Assembly: GCA_000940995.1 (NCBI GenBank)
Contig: CP005974.1
Span: 62,001 to 126,000, forward strand
Direction of reading: 5' to 3'
DNA length: 64,000 nt
Source of the DNA: Photobacterium gaetbulicola Gung47
GTDB lineage: Bacteria; Pseudomonadota; Gammaproteobacteria; Enterobacterales; Vibrionaceae
The position numbers were made by a program, and so were the translations under genes. Of the stretch, positions 44,682-53,737 are shown in pieces (positions within the stretch are counted from its first letter, which is position 1; the number at the start of each line of letters is the position of its first letter). The notes under the pieces were generated by a model, which saw only the letters and a program-made list of their open reading frames with translations, ran no database searches and was not told the origin of the DNA.

Positions 44682-46631
44682 ATGAGTGAGGTTCATGTGT
44701 ATCCAGTAAACCAGGACATCGCAGCCAACGCCCATATTACCGATGAGCAGTACCGTGAAATGTACCAGCAGTCTGTGATCAACCCGGAAGGCTTCTGGCG
44801 CGAGCACGGCCAGATTGTTGACTGGATCAAGCCATTCAGCCAGGTCAAGAACACCTCGTTCGATACCGGCCATGTCAGCATCAACTGGTTCGCAGACGGC
44901 ACCCTCAACGTGTCAGCCAACTGTATTGACCGCCACCTGGCGACCCGCGGCGACCAGCCAGCCATTATCTGGGAAGGCGATGACCCGGCTGATGATGCCA
45001 CCCTCACCTATAACGAACTGCACGAGCAAGTGTGCCAGTTTGCCAATGCCCTGAAGAGCCAAGGCGTACGCAAAGGTGATGTGGTTTGCCTTTACATGCC
45101 AATGGTTGCCGAAGCCGCGGTTGCCATGCTGGCCTGTACCCGCATCGGTGCGGTCCACACCATTGTATTCGGTGGCTTCTCGCCAGAAGCCCTAGCCGGC
45201 CGTATTACCGACTCCAATGCCAAGGTCGTGGTCACGGCCGATGAGGGGATCCGCGGCGGCCGTGCGGTACCGCTGAAGAAAAATGTCGATGATGCGCTGG
45301 CCAACGACGAAGTCACCAGCGTCGAGAAAGTGATTGTGTTCAAGCGCACCGGCGGCAGCGTTGAGTGGGACAGCAGCCGCGATGTCTGGTGGCATGAAGC
45401 GACAGCCGTTGCCTCTTCCCACTGTGAACCAGAAGAAATGAATGCCGAAGACCCGCTGTTCATCCTCTACACCTCGGGTTCAACCGGTAAGCCGAAAGGC
45501 GTACTGCACACCACCGGCGGCTACCTCGTATACGCCACCATGACCTTCAAATATGTTTTCGACTACCAAGAAGGCGATATCTACTGGTGTACCGCCGATG
45601 TGGGCTGGATCACCGGACACAGTTATCTTGTCTATGGCCCGCTGGCCAACGGTGCGACTACCCTGCTGTTTGAAGGTGTACCGAACTACCCATCGACCAG
45701 CCGCATGAGCGAAGTGGTCGACAAACACAGCGTCAACATCCTTTATACCGCACCGACCGCTATCCGTGCCCTGATGGCAAAAGGCGATGAAGCCATTGCT
45801 GGCACCAAACGTTCATCGCTGCGTATCATGGGATCAGTCGGCGAGCCTATCAATCCTGAAGCGTGGGAGTGGTACCACCGCACCATCGGTGACAGCCGCT
45901 GCCCGATTGTCGACACCTGGTGGCAGACCGAAACCGGCGGTATTCTGATCACGCCACTACCGGGCGCAACCGCCCTTAAACCAGGTTCGGCAACCCGTCC
46001 GTTCTTCGGTGTTCAGCCGGCATTGGTCGATAACATGGGTAACATCCTTGATGGTGCTACCGAGGGTAACCTGGTGATGATCGACTCCTGGCCAGGCCAA
46101 ATGCGCACCCTGTGGGGCGATCATGACCGCTTCGAGCAAACCTACTTCTCGACCTTCAAAGGCATGTACTTTACCGGTGACGGCGCCCGCCGCGATGAAG
46201 ACGGTTACTACTGGATCACCGGTCGTGTCGATGACGTACTGAACATTTCCGGTCACCGCATGGGGACGGCTGAAATCGAATCGGCACTGGTGGCCTTCGA
46301 CAAGATTGCCGAAGCGGCGATTGTCGGGGTACCGCACGATATCAAGGGCCAGGCTATCTACGCCTATATCACCCTCAACGATGGCGAAATCCCATCGGCG
46401 GAGCTGCACAAAGAAGTCAAAGACTGGGTGCGCAAGGAAATCGGCCCAATCGCGACACCGGACTTCCTGCACTGGACCGATGCACTACCGAAGACCCGCT
46501 CGGGCAAAATCATGCGCCGTATCCTGCGCAAGATTGCCACCGGCGACACGGCAACCCTGGGTGATACGTCCACCCTGGCCGACCCAAGCGTGGTGGAGAA
46601 ACTGATCGCAGAAAAGCAAAAAGTGCTATAA
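44682..46631 (+). CDS. acs: Acetyl-CoA synthetase
   Basis: Turns acetate, ATP and CoA into acetyl-CoA via acetyl-AMP. The 649 residues include the AMP-binding loop YTSGSTGKPKGV, WWQTETGG, and the C-terminal PKTRSGKIMRR whose Lys is the known acetylation site shutting off the enzyme. Strong ribosome binding site AAGGAGAAAAGA. The 173-bp upstream region after the preceding terminator should hold the CrbR-controlled promoter; I could not define a binding motif. A terminator follows. Confidence 0.98.
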   Translation: MSEVHVYPVNQDIAANAHITDEQYREMYQQSVINPEGFWREHGQIVDWIKPFSQVKNTSFDTGHVSINWFADGTLNVSANCIDRHLATRGDQPAIIWEGDDPADDATLTYNELHEQVCQFANALKSQGVRKGDVVCLYMPMVAEAAVAMLACTRIGAVHTIVFGGFSPEALAGRITDSNAKVVVTADEGIRGGRAVPLKKNVDDALANDEVTSVEKVIVFKRTGGSVEWDSSRDVWWHEATAVASSHCEPEEMNAEDPLFILYTSGSTGKPKGVLHTTGGYLVYATMTFKYVFDYQEGDIYWCTADVGWITGHSYLVYGPLANGATTLLFEGVPNYPSTSRMSEVVDKHSVNILYTAPTAIRALMAKGDEAIAGTKRSSLRIMGSVGEPINPEAWEWYHRTIGDSRCPIVDTWWQTETGGILITPLPGATALKPGSATRPFFGVQPALVDNMGNILDGATEGNLVMIDSWPGQMRTLWGDHDRFEQTYFSTFKGMYFTGDGARRDEDGYYWITGRVDDVLNISGHRMGTAEIESALVAFDKIAEAAIVGVPHDIKGQAIYAYITLNDGEIPSAELHKEVKDWVRKEIGPIATPDFLHWTDALPKTRSGKIMRRILRKIATGDTATLGDTSTLADPSVVEKLIAEKQKVL

Positions 46632-46649
46632 GTCCTCTGTAAATGAATC

Positions 46650-46686
46650 AAAGCCGCCCAAGCTCAGCTTGCCGGCGGCTTTTTTG
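46650..46686 (+). terminator. Rho-independent terminator after acs
   Basis: Stem AAGCCGCC/GGCGGCTT with an inner CAAGCT/AGCTTG pairing and a T-run, 19 bp after the stop codon. Confidence 0.88.
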
Positions 46687-46841
46687 ATCCAGTGCTAAAA
46701 GTTACACTTCTGTCGCAACTAGCTGTTGTCTCCTGCCCATAGGTCACGCATAGTGTCAGCTGCGACAAATTCCATTCACCCCCCTCGAGCGCCAAGCAGC
46801 GTACACGTGTACAAATTAAAATGTGGTGATTAGACCAGTAT

Positions 46842-46873
46842 TTTGCTGCGATTTGCGGTGAATTCTCTATAAT
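46842..46873 (+). promoter_or_regulatory. Promoter of aroQ-accB-accC
   Basis: A perfect -10 TATAAT at 46868-46873. The -35 is weaker (TTGCTG around 46843 with a 19-bp spacer, or an overlapping hexamer at 17 bp). This would start transcription near 46880, giving a leader of about 100 nt; accBC leaders are often autoregulated by AccB, though nothing specific shows here. The rest of 46687-46983 shows no gene. Confidence 0.6.
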
Positions 46874-46983
46874 TGCACATCAAGCATGTTTTGGCAGATA
46901 ACATCGGAACACAGGGAAGCAACTTTTCAGATTTTTGCACGTTGCTAGAGTAAAACCTCAAATACAAGTGATATAACGTCAAG

Positions 46984-47439
46984 ATGTCGACCGTTCAACG
47001 AATTATACTGATCAATGGCCCGAACCTGAACCTACTGGGTTTACGCGAGCCGGGGCATTACGGCCAGCAGTCACTGGCACAGATCGTAACGCACTTAACT
47101 GCCAAAGCTACCGAGTTAGGCGTGACGCTAGACCACATCCAATCGAACGCGGAGCACGAGATTATCGAAGCGATCCACCAGGCCCACGGCACGGTCGATT
47201 TCATCCTGATCAATCCGGCTGCCTTTACCCACACCAGCGTTGCTATCCGCGATGCCCTGTTGGGGGTCAGCATCCCGTTCATTGAAATACACCTGTCTAA
47301 TGTTCATGCCCGGGAACCATTCCGCCACCACTCCTACCTGTCAGATAAGGCTGTTGGGGTGATCTGCGGTTTGGGCCCAGATGGTTATGAATTCGCCCTG
47401 CAAGCTGCGGTTCGCCGCCTGCAAGCAGACGCCAACTGA
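46984..47439 (+). CDS. aroQ: 3-dehydroquinate dehydratase, type II
   Basis: Third step of the shikimate pathway. The 151-residue protein starts with the signature INGPNLNLLGLREPGHYG, has the reactive-arm Tyr (HYG), NPAAFTHTS, and EIHLSNVHAREPFRHHS with catalytic His. First gene of aroQ-accB-accC, the common gammaproteobacterial arrangement; 19 bp to accB. Confidence 0.97.
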   Translation: MSTVQRIILINGPNLNLLGLREPGHYGQQSLAQIVTHLTAKATELGVTLDHIQSNAEHEIIEAIHQAHGTVDFILINPAAFTHTSVAIRDALLGVSIPFIEIHLSNVHAREPFRHHSYLSDKAVGVICGLGPDGYEFALQAAVRRLQADAN

Positions 47440-47458
47440 ACATAAAAGAGAAAGATAA

Positions 47459-47920
47459 ATGGATATTCGTAAAATCAAAAAACTGATTGAGCTAGTAGAA
47501 GAGTCTGGTATTGCCGAGCTGGAAATCTCTGAAGGTGAAGAGTCCGTTCGCATCAGCCGTGCCACTGCCCCAGTAGCAGCGCCGACTCAGGTGATCGCCG
47601 CTCCAGCACCGGTTGCCGCTCCAGCTGCTGCCGCTCCAGCCGCAGCTCCTGCTGCCGAAGCACCGGCCGCTGCTGCCGCGCCTGCTGGCCACCAGGTCCT
47701 ATCGCCAATGGTAGGTAGCTTCTACCGTGCGCCTAGCCCTGATGCGAAACCATTTGTTGAAGTCGGCCAGACTGTCAATGCCGGTGATACTCTATGTATC
47801 GTCGAAGCGATGAAGATGATGAACCAGATCGAAGCTGACAAAGCCGGTACGGTTGTAGCTATCCTGGCAGAAGACGGCGATGCCGTTGAGTTCGACCAGC
47901 CGCTAGTTATCATCGAGTAA
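47459..47920 (+). CDS. accB: Biotin carboxyl carrier protein of acetyl-CoA carboxylase
   Basis: Carries the biotin between carboxylase and transferase in the first step of fatty-acid synthesis. The biotinyl Lys119 is in VEAMKMMNQIEADKAG; a thumb region precedes it. Residues about 37-77 form an Ala/Pro-rich flexible linker. 153 residues. Twelve bases to accC. Confidence 0.98.
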   Translation: MDIRKIKKLIELVEESGIAELEISEGEESVRISRATAPVAAPTQVIAAPAPVAAPAAAAPAAAPAAEAPAAAAAPAGHQVLSPMVGSFYRAPSPDAKPFVEVGQTVNAGDTLCIVEAMKMMNQIEADKAGTVVAILAEDGDAVEFDQPLVIIE

Positions 47921-47932
47921 CCGGGGCCTTTT

Positions 47933-49276
47933 ATGCTAGATAAAATTGTAATTGCTAACCGAGGCGAGATTGCGCTGCGTATCCTGCGCGCATGTAAAGA
48001 GCTCGGTATCAAGACGGTCGCGGTGCACTCCACGGCTGACCGCGATCTCAAACACGTACTGCTGGCTGACGAGGCGATCTGCATCGGTCCGGCCAAGAGT
48101 ACCGAGAGCTACCTGAACATTCCGCGCATCATCAGTGCGGCAGAAATCACCGGTGCGGTGGCAATCCACCCGGGTTACGGTTTCCTGTCTGAAAACGCTG
48201 ATTTTGCCGAGCAGGTAGAGCGCTCTGGCTTTATTTTCGTTGGCCCGAAAGCCGAGACCATCCGCCTAATGGGTGACAAGGTTTCTGCGATCACCTCGAT
48301 GAAAAAAGCCGGCGTTCCTTGTGTACCAGGCTCTGACGGTCCACTGGATAACGATGAAGCCAAGAACAAAGCCTTTGCCAAGCGCATCGGCTACCCGGTG
48401 ATCATCAAGGCATCAGGCGGCGGCGGTGGCCGTGGTATGCGTGTGGTACGCAGCGAAGCTGAGCTGATCGAAGCTATCCAGATGACCCGTGCCGAAGCCA
48501 AGGCAGCTTTCAACAACGATATGGTTTACATGGAGAAATTCCTGGAAAACCCACGCCATATCGAAGTTCAGGTACTGGCTGACGGCCAGGGCGGTGCCAT
48601 CCACCTGGGTGAGCGTGACTGTTCAATGCAGCGCCGCCACCAGAAAGTGGTAGAAGAAGCCCCGGCTCCGGGCATCACCGAGGAAATGCGCAAGTACATC
48701 GGTGAGCGCTGTACCCGCGCCTGTATCGAAATCGGCTACCGCGGTGCCGGTACCTTCGAGTTCCTTTACGAGAACGGTGAATTCTACTTCATCGAAATGA
48801 ACACCCGTATCCAGGTTGAGCACCCAGTGACCGAGATGGTCACCGGCGTTGACCTGATCAAAGAGCAGCTGCGCATCGCCGCGGGTCAGCCACTGTCATA
48901 CACTCAGGATGACATCAAGATCAAAGGCCACGCGGTTGAGTGCCGTATCAACGCCGAAGATCCTGAGCGCTTCCTGCCTTGCCCAGGCAAAATCGAACGT
49001 TTTCACGCGCCTGGCGGCATGGGCGTACGCTGGGAGTCGCACATCTACACCGGCTACAGTGTACCGCCATTCTACGATTCAATGATCGGCAAGCTGATCA
49101 CCTTCGGTGAGAACCGTGACGTGGCGATTGCCCGCATGAAGAACGCGCTGGGTGAGATGATCATCGACGGTATCAAGACCAACGTTCCCCTTCAGCAGGA
49201 AATCATGGCAGACGAGAACTTCCAGCACGGTGGTGCCAATATCCACTACCTCGAGAAGAAACTCGGCCTGCAATAA
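47933..49276 (+). CDS. accC: Biotin carboxylase subunit of acetyl-CoA carboxylase
   Basis: ATP-grasp enzyme that carboxylates biotin on AccB. The 447 residues begin MLDKIVIANRGEIALRIL, and show the glycine-rich ATP loop KASGGGGGRGMRVV, the bicarbonate region MQRRHQKVVEEAPAPG and EMNTRIQVEHPVTEMVTG. Follows accB by 12 bp; a terminator follows. Confidence 0.98.
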   Translation: MLDKIVIANRGEIALRILRACKELGIKTVAVHSTADRDLKHVLLADEAICIGPAKSTESYLNIPRIISAAEITGAVAIHPGYGFLSENADFAEQVERSGFIFVGPKAETIRLMGDKVSAITSMKKAGVPCVPGSDGPLDNDEAKNKAFAKRIGYPVIIKASGGGGGRGMRVVRSEAELIEAIQMTRAEAKAAFNNDMVYMEKFLENPRHIEVQVLADGQGGAIHLGERDCSMQRRHQKVVEEAPAPGITEEMRKYIGERCTRACIEIGYRGAGTFEFLYENGEFYFIEMNTRIQVEHPVTEMVTGVDLIKEQLRIAAGQPLSYTQDDIKIKGHAVECRINAEDPERFLPCPGKIERFHAPGGMGVRWESHIYTGYSVPPFYDSMIGKLITFGENRDVAIARMKNALGEMIIDGIKTNVPLQQEIMADENFQHGGANIHYLEKKLGLQ

Positions 49277-49293
49277 GGTTGACACCTTCAAGG

Positions 49294-49320
49294 AAAAAGC
49301 TGCTTCGGCAGCTTTTTTTA
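49294..49320 (+). terminator. Rho-independent terminator after accC
   Basis: Stem AAAAAGCTGC/GCAGCTTTTT around a TTCG tetraloop with a T-run, 18 bp after accC. Confidence 0.93.
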
Positions 49321-49462
49321 TCTCTTTGTATCGCATTTTCGCTCACTTCCTAGCGCTCCCTGCTAACTTTTGCCACAATAGCCTCCTTAAATTTGTATGA
49401 AGAATGAGCAAAGGCGCATCCTTTGATTGCCCCTTCGCTGCCCATCAACCGGAAACAACACC

Positions 49463-49744
49463 ATGAAAACGCTGTCTGCGCGCTATCGCCAGGCCCACAA
49501 GGAAGCCAAATGGGCAGTCGGCCTCGCTTTGGCCTACTTCGCCTGGTGGTATATCTCGGCCTATGCTTTTGCCCCTAGCGGCATAGACGAAAGCCTGCCT
49601 ACCCTGTACTGGGGATTTCCTTTATGGTTCCTCCTGGCCTGTATCATCGGCCCTGTCCTGTTCACCGTGCTCTGTGGCCTGATGGTGAAATATCTCTACC
49701 GCGACATGTCGCTTGAAGTCGAACAGGAGGCGGATGATGAATAG
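49463..49744 (+). CDS. yhdT: YhdT family (DUF997) membrane protein
   Basis: 93-residue protein with two hydrophobic helices (about 20-40 and 55-80) and an acidic end; function unknown, but it is nearly always encoded directly before panF and is suspected to assist it. ATG 49463 gives the typical MKTLSARYRQAHKEAKWA start; an upstream in-frame TTG at 49427 is less likely. Its last 8 bases overlap the panF start. Confidence 0.88.
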   Translation: MKTLSARYRQAHKEAKWAVGLALAYFAWWYISAYAFAPSGIDESLPTLYWGFPLWFLLACIIGPVLFTVLCGLMVKYLYRDMSLEVEQEADDE

Positions 49745-51194
49745 CCAACTGCTGATCCCCCTCGTCTTATATCTGATGGCCGTGTTCGGCCTTGCGATCT
49801 ACACCCGCCGCCACCGCGGCAGTGGCAGCGGCTTTCTCAACGAATACCTGGTCGGCAACCGCAGCATGGGCGGCTTTGTCCTGGCGATGACGCTAGCAGC
49901 GACGTATGCCAGTGCCAGCTCGTTCATCGGCGGACCGGGTGCGGCCTACAAAATGGGCCTCGGCTGGGTACTGCTGGCAATGATCCAGCTACCGGCCGCC
50001 TGGCTGACCCTCGGAGTACTGGGCAAGAAATTTGCCATCGAGGCGCGCCGCCACAACGCCCTGACGCTGAACGATATTCTCTATGCCCGCTATAAAAACC
50101 GGGCCGTGGTGATCTTTGCCTCACTAGCACTATTGCTGGCGTTCTTCGGCACCATGGTGGTGCAGTTTGTCGGCGGTGCGCGCCTGCTGCAAACCGTCAC
50201 AGGCCTGTCCTACCACCACGGTTTGATCTTGTTTGCCGCCACCGTCGGCCTCTACACCACTATCGGGGGCTTTCGCGCCGTGGTCATGACCGATACCGTG
50301 CAGGGGATCATGATGATCATCGGCACCATTGCGCTGCTGGTTGGTATCGTCCACGCCGGGGGCAGCATTGGCGAAATGATGGGCGAGCTCCACCGTATCG
50401 ATCCGGCTCTGATCACCCCATTCGGCCCTGACAACTTCCTCAGCCAACCTTTCATGCTCAGTTTCTGGGTGCTGGTGTGTTTCGGCGTCATCGGCCTGCC
50501 CCATGCGGCGGTGCGCTGCATGTCCTATAAATCGACCGACTCCCTGCACAAGGGCATGGTGATCAGTACCGCCATGGTGGCCTTCCTGATGCTCGGCATG
50601 CACCTCGCCGGCGCGCTGGGCCGAGCCATCGTGCCGGATATTGCCAGCCCGGATCAGATCATGCCGACATTGATGATAACGGTGCTGCCGCCTGTGGTCG
50701 CCGGCGTCTTCCTCGCCGGGCCGATGGCAGCCATTATGTCGACTATTGACTCCCAGCTGATCCAGGCCTCGGCCACCCTGCTCAAGGATCTGTACCTCAA
50801 CTACATCAACCCGAAAGCCGCTCACGGACCAGAAGCGGAAAGCCGACTCCCGAAGCTATCGCTATGGGTCACCGGCATTTTCTCACTGCTGGTCTTCGTC
50901 GCTGCCACCAATCCGCCGGATATGATCATCTGGCTCAACCTGCTCGCCTTTGGCGGCATGCAGGCAGTTTTCCTATGGCCGCTGGTCCTGGGCCTCTATT
51001 GGAAAAGGGCCTCAGCGACTGGAGCCTTCGCCTCAATGGTCAGCGGATTGGCCTGTTATATTGCCCTATCGCTGCTTAAGCCCGACTTAGGCGGTATCCA
51101 TGCCATCGTGCCAACGCTAGCAATTAGCCTTGTCACCTTCGTTGGGGGGAGCCTGGCGAGGCCAGTACCGCAGCAGACCCTGCAACAGGTCTAA
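49737..51194 (+). CDS. panF: Sodium/pantothenate symporter
   Basis: SSS-family importer of pantothenate (vitamin B5) for coenzyme A synthesis. The 485 residues have about 13 helices and PanF stretches FLNEYLVGNRSMGGFVLAMT, ATYASASSFIGGPGAAYKMG. I chose ATG 49737 (MNSQLLIP), seven bases after AGGAGG; ATG 49734 is adjacent. It overlaps the yhdT stop, so translation is coupled. Confidence 0.94.
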   Translation: MNSQLLIPLVLYLMAVFGLAIYTRRHRGSGSGFLNEYLVGNRSMGGFVLAMTLAATYASASSFIGGPGAAYKMGLGWVLLAMIQLPAAWLTLGVLGKKFAIEARRHNALTLNDILYARYKNRAVVIFASLALLLAFFGTMVVQFVGGARLLQTVTGLSYHHGLILFAATVGLYTTIGGFRAVVMTDTVQGIMMIIGTIALLVGIVHAGGSIGEMMGELHRIDPALITPFGPDNFLSQPFMLSFWVLVCFGVIGLPHAAVRCMSYKSTDSLHKGMVISTAMVAFLMLGMHLAGALGRAIVPDIASPDQIMPTLMITVLPPVVAGVFLAGPMAAIMSTIDSQLIQASATLLKDLYLNYINPKAAHGPEAESRLPKLSLWVTGIFSLLVFVAATNPPDMIIWLNLLAFGGMQAVFLWPLVLGLYWKRASATGAFASMVSGLACYIALSLLKPDLGGIHAIVPTLAISLVTFVGGSLARPVPQQTLQQV

Positions 51195-51205
51195 AACAGC
51201 CTACT

Positions 51206-51235
51206 GATAGCACCTTCGGGTGCTATCTTTTTTTT
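51206..51235 (+). terminator. Rho-independent terminator after panF
   Basis: Stem GATAGCACC/GGTGCTATC with a TTCG tetraloop and eight Ts, 11 bp after panF. Confidence 0.95.
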
Positions 51236-51300
51236 AACTGGCTAAAAATCATGCTAGACTCCGCATCCTTGAATTTAGCTAACCTAAAAGCGAAATAACC

Positions 51301-52185
51301 ATGCCTTGGATTCAAATCAAACTGAACGCGACGGCTGAGAATGCTGAAGCTATCGGCGACATGCTGATGGAAGAGACGGGCGCAGTCTCGGTAACCTTCC
51401 TTGATGCTCAGGACACGCCGGTATTCGAACCTCTGCCGGGTGAAACCCGCTTGTGGGGCGATACCGATGTGGTCGGCCTGTACGATGCAGAAACGGATAT
51501 GAACTTTGTCCTGGAGATGCTAAACAACAGCCCGCTGATTGCCGACGATTTTGCTCACAAGATCGAGCAGTTGGAAGACAAGGACTGGGAGCGCGAGTGG
51601 ATGGACAACTTCCACCCAATGCGCTTTGGCCGTCGCCTGTGGATTTGCCCAAGCTGGCGTGAAGTCCCAGAGCCAGATGCAGTAAACGTGATGCTGGATC
51701 CGGGCCTGGCGTTCGGGACCGGTACCCACCCGACCACCTCGCTTTGCCTTGAGTGGCTGGACGGCCAGGATCTGGCAGGCAAAACCATTATCGACTTCGG
51801 CTGTGGCTCGGGCATCCTGGCGATTGCCGCTCTGAAGCTGGGTGCCAAGAAGGTGATCGGTATTGACATCGATCCGCAGGCAATCCAAGCCTCCCGCGAC
51901 AATGCCGAACGCAATGGCGTGGCAGATAACCTCGAGCTTTACCTGCCTCAGGATCAGCCAGAAGGTATCCAGGCTGACGTGGTTGTCGCCAACATCTTGG
52001 CTGGCCCGCTGCGCGAGCTATCGCCGGTGATCAAGAGCCTGGTCAAAGACAACGGCCTGCTGGCTATCTCCGGCGTGCTTGAGAGCCAGGCAGAAGATGT
52101 CGCGACCTATTACAGCGACGAGCTATCGCTTGACCCAATTGCCGCCCGCGAAGAGTGGTGCCGCATCTCTGGGCGCAAAGCATAA
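51301..52185 (+). CDS. prmA: Ribosomal protein L11 methyltransferase
   Basis: SAM-dependent enzyme that trimethylates several amino groups of L11. The 294 residues have the N-terminal substrate-binding domain (MPWIQIKLNATAENAEAIGD) and the Rossmann methyltransferase core with DPGLAFGTGTHPTTSLCL, DFGCGSGILAIAALKLGA and VVANILAGPL. Upstream of dusB-fis as in Vibrio and enteric bacteria. Confidence 0.97.
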   Translation: MPWIQIKLNATAENAEAIGDMLMEETGAVSVTFLDAQDTPVFEPLPGETRLWGDTDVVGLYDAETDMNFVLEMLNNSPLIADDFAHKIEQLEDKDWEREWMDNFHPMRFGRRLWICPSWREVPEPDAVNVMLDPGLAFGTGTHPTTSLCLEWLDGQDLAGKTIIDFGCGSGILAIAALKLGAKKVIGIDIDPQAIQASRDNAERNGVADNLELYLPQDQPEGIQADVVVANILAGPLRELSPVIKSLVKDNGLLAISGVLESQAEDVATYYSDELSLDPIAAREEWCRISGRKA

Positions 52186-52271
52186 TCGACTTTTTCCTCT
52201 TCGATTAACAGTCAATTGATTGAAAAAAGTACAGTTTTGAAAGTCAAAACCTAAATGCTCAATTATTGGCC

Positions 52272-52308
52272 TTTTCAGAAGGGGAAAAAATGCGTAAAAT
52301 GCGCGCCC
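52272..52308 (+). promoter_or_regulatory. dusB-fis promoter with GC-rich discriminator
   Basis: TTTTCA (52272-52277) and TAAAAT (52295-52300) lie 17 bp apart and are followed by GCGCGCCC. This layout is that of the growth-rate- and ppGpp-controlled fis promoter of enteric bacteria. Transcription would begin near 52307. Confidence 0.75.
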
Positions 52309-52334
52309 TTACTGGCATAGTCAGGAATAGACGT

Positions 52335-53300
52335 TTGAAGATCGGTCCTTATCAACTTAACAACCAGCTGATAGTCGCCCCAATGGCAGGTGTGACCGAT
52401 CGGCCATTTCGTGAACTATGCCTGCGCTACGGGGCAGGCATGGCTGTAAGCGAAATGATGTCGTCTAACCCAGACCTGTGGAAAACGTCCAAGTCCCAGA
52501 ACCGCATGGTACATGAAGGCGAGTCGGGGATCCGCTCGGTGCAAATCGCTGGCGCTGATCCCAAACTGATGGCCGAGGCGGCACAGTTCAGTGTTGAAAA
52601 CGGTGCGCAAATCATCGATATCAACATGGGCTGTCCAGCCAAGAAGGTCAACAAACGCCTAGCAGGCTCAGCCCTGCTGCAGTATCCCGAACTGATCGAA
52701 GATATCCTTCGCACCGTCGTCGAGGCGGTTGATGTTCCGGTGACGCTCAAAACCCGTACTGGCTGGGATCTTGAAAACCGAAACTGTGTCGATATTGCCA
52801 AACGTGCCGAACAATGTGGCATCCAGGCGCTGGCTCTGCACGGCCGGACCAAAGCCTGTATGTACAAAGGCGAGGCAGAATACGATTACATCAAGGCAGT
52901 GAAAGAAGCGATCTCGATTCCGGTGATTGCGAACGGTGATATCGACTCACCGGAGAAGGCACGCTTTGTACTGGATTACACCGGTGCCGATGGCTTGATG
53001 ATTGGCCGCCCTGCGCAAGGTCGGCCGTGGATTTTCCAGGAAATCCACCATTACTTAACAACTGGCGAACACCTGCCGGCTCCATCATTCGATGAAGTTG
53101 GTAGCATCATGCTGGGCCATGTTCAGGAACTCCACCGCTTCTACGGCGAGTACCTAGGCTTGCGTATCGCACGCAAGCACGTGGGCTGGTATTTGAAAGA
53201 GCATGCCCCAGCAGGTGATTTCCGCCGGACCTTCAACGCAATCGAGGATGCCCAACAGCAACTCGATGCGCTGCAAGGCTACTTCGACAACGTTGCATAA
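52335..53300 (+). CDS. dusB: tRNA-dihydrouridine synthase B
   Basis: FMN enzyme that reduces uridine at position 17 of tRNA. It begins with the TTG at 52335 (MKIGPYQLNNQLIVAPMAG), preceded by AGGAA seven bases away, and is then 321 residues, as in E. coli. An ATG at 52290 with a good AAGGGG looks tempting but lies upstream of the predicted transcription start. Family features: APMAGVTDRPFR, DINMGCPAKKV with catalytic Cys, and ANGDIDSPEKA. Co-transcribed with fis (22 bp gap). Confidence 0.93.
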   Translation: MKIGPYQLNNQLIVAPMAGVTDRPFRELCLRYGAGMAVSEMMSSNPDLWKTSKSQNRMVHEGESGIRSVQIAGADPKLMAEAAQFSVENGAQIIDINMGCPAKKVNKRLAGSALLQYPELIEDILRTVVEAVDVPVTLKTRTGWDLENRNCVDIAKRAEQCGIQALALHGRTKACMYKGEAEYDYIKAVKEAISIPVIANGDIDSPEKARFVLDYTGADGLMIGRPAQGRPWIFQEIHHYLTTGEHLPAPSFDEVGSIMLGHVQELHRFYGEYLGLRIARKHVGWYLKEHAPAGDFRRTFNAIEDAQQQLDALQGYFDNVA

Positions 53301-53322
53301 ATACGAGAAGAGCTTACAGAAT

Positions 53323-53619
53323 ATGTTCGAACAAAATCTGACTTCCGAAGCATTGACAGTAACTACTGTTACTTCACAGGACCAAATCACACAGAAGCCA
53401 CTTCGTGACTCTGTTAAGGCGTCACTGAAAAACTACCTGGCTCAACTAAACGGTCAGGAAGTCGATGATCTGTACGAGCTAGTGCTTGCTGAAGTTGAGC
53501 AGCCACTACTGGACACCATCATGCAGTACACCCGCGGTAACCAAACGCGCGCGGCAACCATGATGGGTATCAACCGCGGTACTCTTCGCAAGAAACTGAA
53601 AAAATACGGCATGAACTGA
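53323..53619 (+). CDS. fis: DNA-binding protein Fis
   Basis: Nucleoid protein and regulator of stable-RNA promoters and recombination. The 98 residues equal the E. coli length, start MFEQNLTSEALTVTTVTS and end with the HTH TRGNQTRAATMMGINRGTLR and KKLKKYGMN. ATG 53323 is preceded by a modest ribosome site. It is the last core gene; accessory DNA begins just after its terminator. Confidence 0.98.
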   Translation: MFEQNLTSEALTVTTVTSQDQITQKPLRDSVKASLKNYLAQLNGQEVDDLYELVLAEVEQPLLDTIMQYTRGNQTRAATMMGINRGTLRKKLKKYGMN

Positions 53620-53640
53620 TAGTTCTATCGTAAACAATTG

Positions 53641-53681
53641 AAAAACCGTGAATTCAATACTTTTGAGTTCGCGGTTTTTTT
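53641..53681 (+). terminator. Rho-independent terminator after fis
   Basis: AAAAACCGTGAATTCAA/TTGAGTTCGCGGTTTTT with two mismatches, then a T-run, 21 bp after fis. Confidence 0.9.
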
Positions 53682-53683
53682 AT

Positions 53684-53707
53684 ACATGTACCCCCACATG
53701 TACCCCA
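53684..53707. repeat. 12-bp tandem repeat at the island edge
   Basis: ACATGTACCCCC followed at once by ACATGTACCCCA, three bases after the fis terminator. Its position at the core/accessory boundary suggests an integrase binding or attachment site; no partner copy can be seen because the other end of the island lies outside the window. Confidence 0.6.
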
Positions 53708-53737
53708 ACTCTCAAATCGCATTGGATTAGTAGCATT

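Noticed and set aside
52290..52334. ATG 52290 with AAGGGG as dusB start
   Set aside because: It precedes the predicted -10 and discriminator of the dusB-fis promoter, and the added residues are not part of the usual DusB N-terminus.
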